From Gymnopilus junonius (lineage: Eukaryota > Basidiomycota > Agaricomycetes > Agaricales > Galerinaceae): DNA of 64,000 nt. A model generated the notes under the pieces. It saw only the letters and a program-made list of their open reading frames with translations. It had not been told where the DNA came from and ran no database searches. This document shows positions 24,642 to 34,583 of the stretch, one piece after another. The stretch lies in assembly GCA_015501075.1 (NCBI GenBank), contig JADNYJ010000042.1, positions 1 to 64,000 on the forward strand, written 5' to 3'. Within the stretch, counting starts at the first letter, position 1; each line of letters begins with the position of its first letter. Both the position numbers and the translations under genes were made by a program.

Positions 24642-25675
24642 ACATGTGACAATTTGGTATTTTGCCTCTATGTGTGAGAATTCTTGGACAAGTTGTCCGC
24701 ACATGGAGGCGAAATTTGACCCTGAGCTTACATAACTGCTGAGCCCCAGCCCCTCGGTTCGGAGCAGTCACCACATGCCATGATCCGTGAGGTCCGATGA
24801 TATCTGCGCTCAGCTGTTGGTACCGTCATATTTCATGTACCTCCTTGCATTCTGAGCAGTGTAAACACAACAAAATTAGAATACAATTCCCTTTGTAAAA
24901 TACTTCTCCCGGCCACTGAGAAATATCAAACACTTCACAGAATTCAGCCAGTCTGCTTGAGTCAGGGCTTTGATTTGGCTGGTGCAACCCTGATCCTAGC
25001 ATTGTGTAACGAATTCTCTACCTACGATCGAGATTTTTGGTTTGTTCGAGAGCTAATGAGTATCAGAATCAATTTATTACAGTTATGGAGCTTAGGTAAA
25101 TGTCCGACGATGCAAAATTTGGTGCAACACTGCAGGCATGGCACGCACGTGGCTTGGGCAAATCATGTGACTATTTTCCATGATCACGCATTTCATTTTA
25201 ACTTATCTTTACTCTTTGTACCACCTTCCTTGCGCCCATTCCCTCTCGCCTTTCGTGTAGGCAATGTCTTTATTCTGAGACTCAATACATACCATTGAAT
25301 CCATGCGTCGAGGCTTCGAGCAGAGGCAAGCCGAAATTGGCGACTCTGGCAACGTCTGAAGCCAGATCAATCTGTAAGCATTCCCTTGCCTCTTCCATCC
25401 ACACTCCCATCTCCCTCTCTGCAGGCTGCAAACGGCATCGCCCCTCCCTCAAATGAGGATGTGGGCTCATTATCGAAGGACTGGGGCTGGCTGGGTGCAA
25501 TAGGGGGGACCCTGGAGAGGGAGGCCCATGTGGTACGTCCCAGGACGTGTTCATGAACCCAGTGCGAATACGTCCTGTTCTTCTTTATCAGCTCTAACTT
25601 TATGCTGATATTCTTCATCCATTCTCTGTCCAGGTAGTGGTGAATCTGATATGACTCAGTCGCCACCCCACTCTG

Positions 25676-25855
25676 CCTTCCTCGCCAGCAAAAGCGAGTC
25701 GAAGGTGGACTGAGCTTTCTTCGGCAGCGCCACCGATCTGCTCACCACCCCTCAGCACCTTCCTCACCAGCAAAAGTGAGTCGATGGTGGACCGAGCTTT
25801 CTTCGGCAGCACCACTGATCTGCTCGCCGCCCCTCAGCACCTTCCTCGCCTGCAA
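25676..25855. repeat. 82-bp tandem repeat, about 2.2 copies
   Basis: Units start at 25676, 25758 and 25840 with CCTTCCTCGCCAGC or close variants, giving a constant 82-bp period. They lie inside the hAT element between the left end and the coding region. Confidence 0.8.
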
Positions 25856-25916
25856 AATCGAGACGCTCAGTCTCCTCACACCCAGTAGCAAACCCCAAGG
25901 CGAGAAGTTCAACTAT

Positions 25917-25984
25917 ATGCTTCATGATAACTACAGGTAAGTCATTTTACATGCTTCGTGATAACTACAGGTAAGTCATTTAGA
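25917..25984. repeat. 34-bp direct repeat, two copies
   Basis: ATGCTTCATGATAACTACAG and its neighbour beginning at 25951 are near identical over 34 bp, adjacent to each other within the hAT element. Confidence 0.8.
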
Positions 25985-26141
25985 CATTCTAGTCAACGAG
26001 AGGGGGTAATTCTGATTCATCCACCAGATCTTCATTCGATTCTACTGCATTGAGATCGACTTCAGCTCCAGCTTCAAGATGATTTACTTCAAGCCTTTCC
26101 TGTTTACGAAGATCAGTTCTGCTTCGCAGGGTGCCTCAAAG

Positions 26142-26399
26142 TCAGGTAAGTACCAACCTTGACAACTGCGCGAACCTTTGAATGATATATGCTATCCTAG
26201 ACTTGATGAATGCTGAATCACGAGCTGCATCCACAAGACACTGCACGTCCTTCAACTTCTGCATGAATCTCGAATTGCGAGGAAGACTCCAAGCATATGC
26301 GAGGTCATTCTGGAGGTCACTATCAAGCAAGGAGTAGATGTCTTTCGGGAGGGAGATGCATTTAGCATTGTCAAAGGTGGCATTGTCCTGAGAGTCCAT
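26142..26399 (-). CDS. short unknown ORF inside the hAT element
   Basis: Reads MDSQDNATFDNAKCISLPKD from 26399, then a helical, leucine-rich segment (IYSLLDSDLQNDLAYAWSLP, then FMQKLKDVQCLVDAAR). It starts about 200 bp upstream of, and divergent from, the transposase gene, so the two could share a promoter. An in-frame region further downstream (25980-26110, containing LRSRTDLRKQERLEVNHLEA) is coding-like and may be a second exon ending near 25998, but the splice could not be placed in phase. I do not recognise the protein. It may be an accessory or captured gene of the transposon, or chance. Confidence 0.35.
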   Translation of the reverse strand: MDSQDNATFDNAKCISLPKDIYSLLDSDLQNDLAYAWSLPRNSRFMQKLKDVQCLVDAARDSAFIKSRIAYIIQRFAQLSRLVLT

Positions 26400-26595
26400 G
26401 AAGTTGTGGGTGGTAGTACTGACCCGATAAATGAAAATAATGTCGTTTTTATACCATATCCTTCTTGGCCCATCCCATCTTCCCCTTCATTGGGCCAGCC
26501 ATTAATCGATAAGCCATTGTTCTTTTTGACTATATAACTAAGTGCCGGCGATGCTAACTTAGCCACTCAGATTTCTCTCGTACCTCCCATCCAAC

Positions 26596-29534
26596 ATGGC
26601 CCGCCGTGGTGGCAACAAACACAATGCAACATGACTCTGATTCTGATCCAGAACCTTCCAAACCCTCAAGACCACTCACCTTCGATGAGAAGTATGGGAC
26701 GACAAGAACAGCAATGAGGAGGTCCTTGGTATGTCAGCTCATACCCACATTTCTCAACCCTTGTGTTCAACTCTCATCTTCGAATTCCATTTAGCGAAAC
26801 AGAAAAAACTGTGGACCTCAGACGTATACTCCCACTTTCAGAACCCGAAGATCGAAGTCACAGATGGGAAAGTAAAGTACTGATTCTTTTGCAAGAAGTG
26901 AGTTGAGCCTTCCTCCTTTCTGTTACTCTGTATTTCTCTTACCTCACATCATAGAAACCCATCCCAGTCATGTGTTCATGCTCAGACCGACAATGGGACG
27001 CGAACCTCAAACGACATGTCGAGTCCTGCAAAGGAAAGAAAGCACCCGATGACCAGTCCATCACAAAGTTTGCACATGGATCGACTTACAGCTCAGGAGC
27101 TTTCCACTTTCTTATCACTCACTGGGTTACTGAATGTCATCGCCCATTCAAGATCATTGAAGATCTGCCTCTTCAAGAAATGTTCAAGATGTTGTATGCC
27201 AGTGTTGACATCCCTTCTGATTCCACTGTTTCTCGAGATGTCCGTGAGGCACATGGGATATCAAAGAAACAGGTCGCGAAGGTCCTCCAGGTCAGACTTC
27301 GCTTCCTTCTTTCTTGTTTTCAATTACTGACCTTGTTATCTCAGAGCCACATTGGACGAATTCACATCGGGTTTGATGGATGGACATCCCCAAATGTCAT
27401 CTCATTTCTCAGCGTTGTTGTACATTACGCTCATGAGGGGAAGCTTCGCTCATTCACCTTGGACTACATAACGTTTGTTTCTCTCTTTTTCAATCTGGTT
27501 TGAGCTCCACTAATGAACTATTTTGCTTACCTTAGTCTCAAGAAGAATCATACTGGTGAATATCTCACTGAGGAATTAGATAAATGCTTGAAGCAATTCG
27601 GCATCTTGAAAAAGGTACAATCTTATCAATATTATGTCGTTTTAATTCCTTTTCTAATTCAGACTTGCAGATCCTTGGTCAGGTGTGTGATAACGCTTCG
27701 AACAATGACACCATGCTGTCCAGCTTGGAACTGCGGATGCCAGATTCTCCAAGTGGCATTAATACGTGCATCTGCTGCATCTGCCATATTCTAAACCTCA
27801 TAGTAAAGGTATGTTTTCAGTTCTGTTTCAATATTCTTTGTGTCGATGTTTTTTTCAAAGGCTATTCTTTCTCAATTCACCACAAAGAAGAAGAAGGCCT
27901 CAAAGAAGCCAGCTGATGATGACGACAACAACAACAACAATGACAATGATGATGACAATGATGACAACGAGAACGATGCTCTGGATGAAGATGAGATGGA
28001 GGTGGCAGCAGAGGTCGACCCCGACAGAGAAGCTCACGATGCTCAAGAAATCGAGGAACTAGCCAAAGAAGTTGAGAAGAATGTTGATGATCTTGAGCTT
28101 TCTGATGAGGATGTTGTGCTAGGGCAGCGGGCTATGACAAAGGTGTGTTTGTTTGTGATCTATTTCACTTTGCATGCTAAGAATTTGATATACAGTTGAC
28201 GAAGTTGGCTAAGCAGATCTTTCATAGCTCATTGCTCAGGGCGGACCTTGAGAAGTGTTGCCAACATGCCAAGGTCATTCCCAAGCAGATTAAACGTTCA
28301 GTTCCAACATGCTGGAACTCAGTTGCTGAAATGTTGAACTCGGCGTTGGACATCCATGGCAGCCTCAAGAAGTTGGTCGATCTGGAGCAGCACAACAAAG
28401 ACAAGAAGACTGCAATACATTGTTTCAAGCTCACTTCGGATGAATGGAAGCTTCTAACTCAACTTCGACCCCTCCTTTCGGTAATGTGTTACCTTGAATG
28501 AGCTTTAACCGACCTACTCATTGTTGGTTTTCTAGCATTTCCTCCAAGCCACTTTGCGTCTGTCCCAGAAGCGCATCCCACTCCTTCATGAAGTCATTCC
28601 CATCATCGACATTCTCAATGAGAAACTCGAGGAAGCTTTCTACGACTCGACTCTTCTTCCCACCATGAGGGTTGGTGCGAAGAAGGGCCTCGCAGTCCTT
28701 AATAAGTATTATTCGAAGACAGACAAATCAATCATGTATCGAATTGCCATGAGTAAGTCGTCTACATTTTAATAGCTATGGTTGAAAAAGAAACATTGCT
28801 TTGTCTAGTCCTCAATCCCAAGTACAAACTCACATACTTCACTGCGAAAAAATGGCCTCAGGAGTGGATCGATGCAGCTTTAACAGTATTGCGCGAGCAC
28901 TGGACGACATATTACAAGCCATCGCTGGAGGCTACTGCAGAAACTAGCATCTCAAAAGTGGTTTGTTCTCTCTTTTTTCAAGACTTCAACATTTAATAAT
29001 GATACATCTATCATTAGATGGATGACACCGAGGATGATCTTTTTGTGGAACTCGACAAATTCAGTGCTTCAACAATTGGCAATGAGCTTGAGGAATACTT
29101 GAAGATGCCGATGATTGCCAGTGTCAAAGATCCCCTTGTGTGGTGGCATTCAAATGCTGGAGACTCACCTTTAGTGCAGATGGGACTTGACTTCTTGTCA
29201 GCCCCAGGTATGTTTAAAATTTTATCTGTTGTCTCCGATGGTAATTTTTGACTTAGCGTCCTCATGCGATGTTGAACGTTCTTTCTCCTGGGGTGGTGTA
29301 AATGTCTCGAAACTGCAGCACATGCTGTCTGATGATTCCACTTGCTCTTCAACTGTCCTCAACTCCTGGAGCGAGTTTCCGGAACTCATCCCAGCTTCGA
29401 AGATCATTCAAACCATCCAGGATAAGGCAAAAAGACTCGGGAAAAAGAAGGCGACTCAGCCGGCATCATCGGAGGCAGACAATGATGTGATTACTTGTGT
29501 AGATGACTTAGATATGGATATTATGGTCGATTAA
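26596..29534 (+). pseudogene. hAT-family transposase with BED finger and hATC domain, broken at N-terminus
   Basis: Multi-exon transposase. The N-terminal BED zinc finger reads LWTSDVYSHFQNP, then FFCKK. After an intron the frame gives DANLKRHVESCKG. The catalytic core has GFDGWTSPNVISFLSVVVHY, LGQVCDNASNNDTML and the CxxC/H motif with CHILNLIVK, followed by a very acidic insert (DDDNNNNNDNDDDND, about 27915-28010). RSVPTCWNSVAEML, AMVLNPKYKL-type and ASSCDVERSFSWGGVNVSK blocks follow. The last is the hATC dimerisation domain. It ends IMVD-stop at 29534. Two defects sit in the BED finger: a TGA at 26881 where an aromatic codon is expected, and an apparent 7-bp loss at about 27003-27016, where CTCAAAC should occur twice. 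Upstream of the BED region the ATG at 26596 is also out of frame with the next exon. The catalytic exons themselves look intact. Confidence 0.85.
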
Positions 29535-29659
29535 TACATAGATATTACCCACTTGTACTGTAGATACTCCCTTGCTACACAGTTATGCAACTTTCAACAT
29601 AAAGCCTGTAGGTACCTACAGGTACTTGCAAGTACTTGTGACCTGCAAGTAAACTTGTG

Positions 29660-29738
29660 ACCTGCAGGTGCAGGTTACCCATGGGAATGAACCTGCACGA
29701 GTCCGAGTTTGACTTTTGGATTTTAAAAACCTGCAGGT
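29660..29738. repeat. hAT right subterminal palindromes
   Basis: Two copies of ACCTGCAGGT at 29660-29669 and 29729-29738 mirror those near the left terminus. Confidence 0.6.
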
Positions 29739-29769
29739 GCGGGTACGGGTTGAACTGCGGGTTAACTCA

Positions 29770-29781
29770 TGAAGAGCCCTA
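29770..29781 (-). repeat. hAT right terminal inverted repeat
   Basis: TGAAGAGCCCTA, inverse of the left terminus. Confidence 0.85.
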
Positions 29782-30086
29782 GGTGAGAGCTCCAAAGCTT
29801 CCATGAAAAAATACTTATCAGCAGCAGGGAAGAAACAAGACTAGGTATCCCAGAGGATAAACAAGAGGTACGCATTTTTAACACAGATGTGCACCACGAA
29901 AACCCATCATACTACCTTCCCACTACTTGCAATGAATGTTGTGATTCCCCTAGGAGGCCAAGGCAAGAAGCAGCCAATCCTTCTTCATCTTACTATAGAC
30001 CTCCAGTCCCTGCTATTCAACTACCAACACTGTCAAATCACTCCCTGGCATCTGCTCTTTGCAATACTACTGATGTCTTTCTTTAA
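29782..30086 (+). pseudogene. transposon-linked ORF, 3' part, right of the hAT insertion
   Basis: Starts with the right target duplication (29782-29789, GGTGAGAG) and continues the interrupted gene: GESSKASMKKYLSAAGKK. One frame later it is readable to its stop: RLGIPEDKQEVRIFNTDVHH, then ENPSYYLPTTCNECCDSPRR, ending LCNTTDVFL-stop at 30086. A single-base shift separates the two parts near 29840. The segment is rich in proline, serine and cysteine, as is usual at the C-terminal end of this transposon-linked family. The 3' flank up to 30513 carries no recognisable gene. Confidence 0.5.
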
Positions 30087-30513
30087 TAATCAAAACAGTA
30101 CCTTAATTTTTACTCTATTTATGCTTGAATTAGCACATCTAACTTTCTTTTGAATTACACCTTCATAAAACATGGATCATAATATCAAGGGACAGAATGA
30201 GGTTCCATGAGTATAATAATTGTTCAAAGTGGAAATTTATGGTGCTGAAGCATGTCCAGCAGAGTTGGTTTGAATTTGATAGGACTAACTATGCCACTGA
30301 AATGCTGTTCCTCAGATATCACCAGTTGTGCTTTGTTTTGACTGGATCTGATGTCTGCAATTGGTGGATCTGACACCTCTTGGAGGAGGCCGCCTGCTGG
30401 CAGCATAGACAAGCAGGAAAAGCTCAATGCATACCAATGTTGAGGCACACAGTTAGAAGCATTTCTATTTTGGGTGAATCAGCGGGGTTTGAAAATCTCA
30501 TTGACTCCATCAC

Positions 30514-30522
30514 GGTTAATCT
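30514..30522. repeat. 9-bp target duplication, element 1 left
   Basis: GGTTAATCT directly before the left terminus at 30523, repeated exactly at 31552-31560. Confidence 0.85.
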
Positions 30523-31551
30523 CAGGCTCCTAGAATCAGTGCTCTCAGCTTTGCTCGCTGATTTCTAGAGGGGAGCGCAGGTCAGGAGAACTCTGTGATG
30601 GCATCAGGGTACAAACAAATAGTTATAAGGTCTTGAGCGAAGTGAGAGAGCAGCTGCCACATTTTGGCATGGACTTCTCAGGCATGCCTTTTGCAGTTTC
30701 CATATATCATTTCATATCATTTTCATCAATGCCATTTTGTAATCACTTAAGCCACTTAGCAGATGCTCAGGTGACCACTATGCATCATGATGTCATATAA
30801 CTGTAAGATAAGATGATTGCCTCATCCTCGCAAGAATTCATTCAATGTCAAATCATATATAAGTTTTTGTGAAGCAATTAATCGATAGCAATCAAGATGG
30901 ACAGAATACTCAAGGCTTTTGAGTGCAGCAACTACTCATTAGCTGATTTTCTTAGTCAATTGCTCACTCTGCCAACATATAAAAACCAACCCCTGCATGA
31001 CATCAAAGAATGTTCAGGATCTCTTGAACATCCTAATCTCATCACAGAGCACATCTTCAGGTACCAGGAAATGTGCTCTTTCATATGTGCAAACTGTCTA
31101 CACTTCTCAGATAGCCTCACTCTGCCATAAAGCTGGTGGATTCCACTTCAATGCAAAGAAGGTGACCAAAGAGCATATCAAAAAATTCAGTATTGCAGAT
31201 ACAGCTTGTAACTTGGACAGTGATGCTCTGGACCTCTTTGAGTTGGTCAGATTAAGTACTCCTTTGCATGGATAAATATGGTGTCATGATGCATAGTGGT
31301 CACCTGAGCATCTGCTAAGTGGCTTAAGTGATTACAAAATGGCATTGATGAAAATGATATGAAATGATATATGGAAACTGCAAAAGGCATGCCCGAGAAG
31401 TCCATGCCAAAATGTGGCAGCTGCTCTCTCACTTCACTCAAGACCTTATAACTATTTGTTTGTACCCTGATGCCATCACAGAGTTCTCCTGACCTGTGCT
31501 CCCCTCTAGAAATCAGCAAGTGAAGCTGAGAGCGCTGCTTCTAGGAGCCTG
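30523..31551 (+). mobile_element. non-autonomous long-TIR element 1 (Mutator-like?), 1029 bp
   Basis: The terminal inverted repeats are about 275 bp each (30523-30797 and 31277-31551), start CAGGCTCCTAGAA and are more than 90 percent identical by eye. A perfect 9-bp target duplication, GGTTAATCT, flanks them. Long TIRs with 9-bp duplications are the hallmark of Mutator-like elements; no MULE transposase is present, so it must depend on another copy. The interior holds only the N-terminal portion of a longer ORF (30897-31275). Confidence 0.85.
30897..31275 (+). pseudogene. N-terminal fragment of transposon-borne ORF (element 1)
   Basis: Begins MDRILKAFECSNYSLADFLS. After a frame change near 31010 it continues LLNILISSQSTSSGTRKCAL, then AGGFHFNAKKVTKEHIKKFS, ending within the right TIR. 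The same order of blocks occurs in element 2, where the first 110 residues are uninterrupted. MDxILxAF...SLAxF...LLT starts are frequent in repetitive Agaricomycete genes of unknown function. Here the rest of the gene has been deleted. Confidence 0.6.
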
Positions 31552-31560
31552 GGTTAATCT
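31552..31560. repeat. 9-bp target duplication, element 1 right
   Basis: GGTTAATCT, exact copy of 30514-30522. Confidence 0.85.
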
Positions 31561-31582
31561 GTTCCAGACATTGTGGTAACAA

Positions 31583-31591
31583 ATCTGATCC
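31583..31591. repeat. 9-bp target duplication, element 2 left
   Basis: ATCTGATCC directly before the terminus at 31592, repeated exactly at 32617-32625. Confidence 0.85.
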
Positions 31592-32616
31592 CAGGCTCCT
31601 AAAGCAGTGCTCCTGGCTTCGCTCGCTGCTTACTACACAGTACGTGGGAAGTTGCCGTGATGAAGATGATGCCAAACAAATAGAAAGTGTTCATGAGCGA
31701 AGCGAGGGAGCAGCTGCAATAATTGTGTATGGTGTTCTCAGGCATTCCTTTCTGAGTTACCATCTAGTATTTTAAAATCCTCAATGATAGTTGGGATCAG
31801 CACGTCATAGATCTGATAAGATAGCCACAACCTTGCAAGATCCTGGCATGTAGGCTTCCATTGAGGACATCATTTAGATAGTTAACACACAAAGAGTTGT
31901 TTAAACATCTACAGTCATGGATACCATCCTTCAAGCCTTCGATCACAGTGGCTCCTCATTGGCAAAGTTTTTCAGTGATCTTTTAACATCACCCAATTAT
32001 CAGGCTCATTCTCTTGCATCCCAACTTCTCGAACACAGCCTAGAGAACCTACTAAATGTTCTTAGCTCACCAGGTCCTACTAGTCAGGGTATGAGAAACT
32101 GGGCACTCTCTCTTGCTGAAACTGTCTACACATCTCAAATGGCCTTGCTCTCGCACAAATCTGGTGGATTTCACTTCAATGTGAGAAAGGTCACTGAAGA
32201 GCAAATTGAGAAGTTTAGCATCAAGGAAATGGTGACAGACACTGTTTGAGCTTTTTCTGTACCAAATTGTGAACCTCTTCCTCTTTCCACTTTCTCTTTT
32301 TGCTTTGCTTTTCTCCGAGAACAGTGCCCACAGTCGACAGCATAGGAAAGGGGCAGATACACAAAGGGATGTTTACACATCATAATGATAATTGCACATG
32401 CGTCTCAGTCACCTGAGCTTTTGTTGAGGATTTTAAAATACTAGATGGTAACTCAGAAAGGAATGCCCAAGAACACCATGCACAATTGTTGCAGCTGCTC
32501 CCTCGCTTCGTCGTGAACACTTTCTATTTGTTTGGCATCATCTTCATCATGGCAACTTCCCGCGTACCATGTAGTAAGCAGCGAGCAAAGCCGGGAGCGC
32601 TGCTTTTAGGAGCCTG
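31592..32616 (+). mobile_element. non-autonomous long-TIR element 2, 1025 bp
   Basis: Same architecture as element 1 and only 40 bp from it. TIRs of about 195 bp (31592-31788 and 32421-32616) start CAGGCTCCTAAA and are flanked by perfect 9-bp duplications, ATCTGATCC. Terminal bases and interior gene fragment are related to element 1, but the inner TIR sequence differs. They are therefore two subfamilies inserted independently, each with its own duplication. Confidence 0.85.
31917..32249 (+). pseudogene. N-terminal fragment of transposon-borne ORF (element 2)
   Basis: An open frame of 110 codons, MDTILQAFDHSGSSLAKFFS then LLTSPNYQAHSLASQLLEHS, with SGGFHFNVRKVTEEQIEKFS near the end. It is homologous to the ORF in element 1. 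The stop at 32249 falls where the parental gene should continue, so it is a truncated remnant. It could still be translated as a small protein. No function is known. Confidence 0.55.
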
Positions 32617-32625
32617 ATCTGATCC
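32617..32625. repeat. 9-bp target duplication, element 2 right
   Basis: ATCTGATCC, exact copy of 31583-31591. Confidence 0.85.
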
Positions 32626-32937
32626 CAAATCAGATCAATCCATAATGGCTGGTTTCGAGACTAGAAGCAAGTTAACTTCAATTTAACATGGGAGCGCATT
32701 TGTCACATGACCCTGTGCCACGACGTGACTCATCACTCGGAACCAATAATGTTTATGTGTAAAAAGTGCAGATGGGTGGATAATACAGTTCTCATTGTCA
32801 TCAAAAATTTGAGGGGTTGTCTATAGATCTGAAGAATCTGTGCTTGTTCCCTTCAACCACAATTTAGGTAAATGCCCAGAAAGAGGTGTAGATTAACTAA
32901 TATGCATATAATTTTACCCCCAAAATAATACAGTCAG

Positions 32938-33025
32938 GCATTAATGGGGTAGTGGTAACCTGGGTCGTTGCCATGTTTTCCAAGTGGAGTTCGACCCGCC
33001 GGGGGTTCAATTCCCCCTTAATGCA
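32938..33025 (+). tRNA. tRNA-Gly(GCC) with 17-nt intron
   Basis: Cloverleaf folded by hand. The acceptor GCATTAA pairs with TTAATGC, and the D stem GGGT pairs with ACCT around AGTGGTA. The anticodon stem GGTCG pairs perfectly with CGACC; the T arm is GGGGG-TTCAATT-CCCCC; the discriminator is A. The loop reads TTGCCA, then 17 nt (TGTTTTCCAAGTGGAGT), then T, placing an intron after position 37. The mature length would be 71 nt. It lies in otherwise gene-free sequence just right of the transposon island. The surrounding 32626-33164 shows no other gene. Confidence 0.88.
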
Positions 33026-33164
33026 CTGCATTGCTCGCAAGATTTTTTTTTCTACCCAATTGGAATTCTAATTACTCAAAGCCTTTGAGAGGAGTGGCTT
33101 GGGATGAAACTATCATGTTTTATTTACAAAACATCTAACTTTACATTGCAAATCTGGTATGAAG

Positions 33165-33743
33165 TTACAGATGTGGTACTACATTAGTCCAGTTGATGCC
33201 AATGTATGCATCAGGAGATAGAGACCGGAGAGAAAGAAGAGGAAGTACAAGCAACGCTATTCGAGCTATCACATATACAGCAAGCATAACCAAAAGTCGA
33301 GAAGTCGAAGTAATATGGAATATATGTTCTAAGCGATCCACTAATCGTGAGGGTGAAGGACTATAGGATCGGGCGGAGAATTTCACCACGAGGAACCACT
33401 GGAGTCCGAAAAGAGAAGGAAGAATTGAGACAGCCAAAGCGGACGAACGCCATAGCCATCTCTCTGTAGTTGAAGGAAATACGAACCACCACGCAGTGCA
33501 GTGTATAGCACCATAAATGGTAGCTGTAGCGAGGAAGAGGATGGTGAGTTCGTGCTCGAGCTTGAGATGCATGGCAGCATAGAATGTGGAGACACGGCAC
33601 TCCCCTTGCCCTGACAAGATCTCCCCGGAATACCTAAGCTCTTGTATGTCATTGAGAAATGTACGAATCGGGTACGCCAATGTGTCAAATATGCTCCTTT
33701 TTCTCACAGGCGGCTGAGGGAAGGTTGACTGAGGTACATTCAC
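33165..33743 (-). CDS. multi-pass membrane protein, Agaricomycete-specific family, C-terminal part
   Basis: An open frame of 192 codons from ATG 33743. It holds four likely membrane helices: LTILFLATATIYGAIHCTAW, the stretch around LAVSILPSLFGLQWFLVV, then LLVMLAVYVIARIALLVLPL, and a weaker first one. It ends WTNVVPHL. The pattern of YGAIHCTAWWFVFPSTTERWLWR followed by an IARxxLLxLPLxSLRSL segment belongs to a large family of mushroom membrane proteins, usually about 400-500 residues with several upstream exons. Those N-terminal exons are not seen upstream, where a promoter-like region begins. The gene is either 5'-truncated or a short member. A splice acceptor (CTGCCAG) sits just before the ATG, so an upstream exon cannot be excluded. 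Confidence 0.6.
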   Translation of the reverse strand: MNVPQSTFPQPPVRKRSIFDTLAYPIRTFLNDIQELRYSGEILSGQGECRVSTFYAAMHLKLEHELTILFLATATIYGAIHCTAWWFVFPSTTERWLWRSSALAVSILPSLFGLQWFLVVKFSARSYSPSPSRLVDRLEHIFHITSTSRLLVMLAVYVIARIALLVLPLLSLRSLSPDAYIGINWTNVVPHL

Positions 33744-34583
33744 CCTGGCAGAAAGCCTGTATTTTTGTGATAAGTACGAAAGGGGAATGGAATCACTAGG
33801 TGTGGAAGGGAAATGCGTGGATAACGTAGTGGATGATATGTCTGGCCGGGAACGAAAAGGTGAGGAAAGGATATAAACGGAGTTGGTATGAACGTCTGCT
33901 GTATATCTGTGACTGAAATCATGGAACAGAACGCCTAAGGAGGAGAGCGAACAACGAAATCCTCACGTTTATACATGAAAACATAGATGATAATAGGGCA
34001 CATGCAGATGACTTCCCTTTCGACATCTATCATTGTCTACAACGTCTGCGCGTCTTTCATTCCTCGATCACGTTTATTGATACCAACTGGCCTTTGCGGA
34101 CCTTTTGCTTGTGGCCCCCCTGGCTTTGCCTTATTGTCGCGTCCACATGTCACATATGTGGATGCCCGCGTACACCTGCTATGTAGTTCAGAACAAATCC
34201 TGGAATATGATGCAGAAGGATGTTACTCCGTGTACATGAATTAATTATATTCATCAGAGAGTTGTGGGCAGAAATAATGGCATTGAAGGCTTATCCAAAA
34301 CGACGAGCAGCTGGGTGGCTAGCAATTAGAATTCAAACTTTAAAGTATACAAGCTAGATTATTCATAAGAGCACAAAGTTTTCAAGGGGTTTATGAATGA
34401 GTGGTACTTAAAGCAATACATTCAAGTGTAATATCGATCAAGTCCGTCGTACATATCTTATCTGGCAGCATATTGGGTGGACAACAGAAGGAAAGAGCAA
34501 AGCAATAACGGCTACAGCATGGTATACATATATTGATAAACAATTTTAAAGACCACAATAAGGAACTGGTAGCACCCCCAAAA
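33744..34583. other. intergenic, no gene recognised
   Basis: About 0.8 kb between two minus-strand genes. Short ORFs at 33987-34244 (+) and 34391-34609 (-) overlap nothing conserved-looking. No RNA or repeat was recognised. Confidence 0.45.

Larger units (their letters stand above)
24484..29781 (+). mobile_element. hAT DNA transposon, 5298 bp, full length but decayed
   Basis: Both ends carry the terminal inverted repeat TAGGGCTCTTCA (left at 24484, right as TGAAGAGCCCTA ending at 29781), and flanking 8-bp duplications match at 7 of 8. Subterminal sequence is rich in the 10-bp palindrome ACCTGCAGGT: left copies at 24558 and 24632, right copies at 29660 and 29729, with further degenerate CCTGCAGGT, GTAGGTACCTAC and CAAGTACTTG words. 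Such subterminal repeats are typical transposase-binding arrays in hAT elements. The element carries a transposase gene on the plus strand (26596-29534) and a short minus-strand ORF (26142-26399). It has landed within an older transposon-linked ORF, so the region is nested. One mismatch in the duplication and the broken BED finger suggest an old insertion. Confidence 0.9.
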
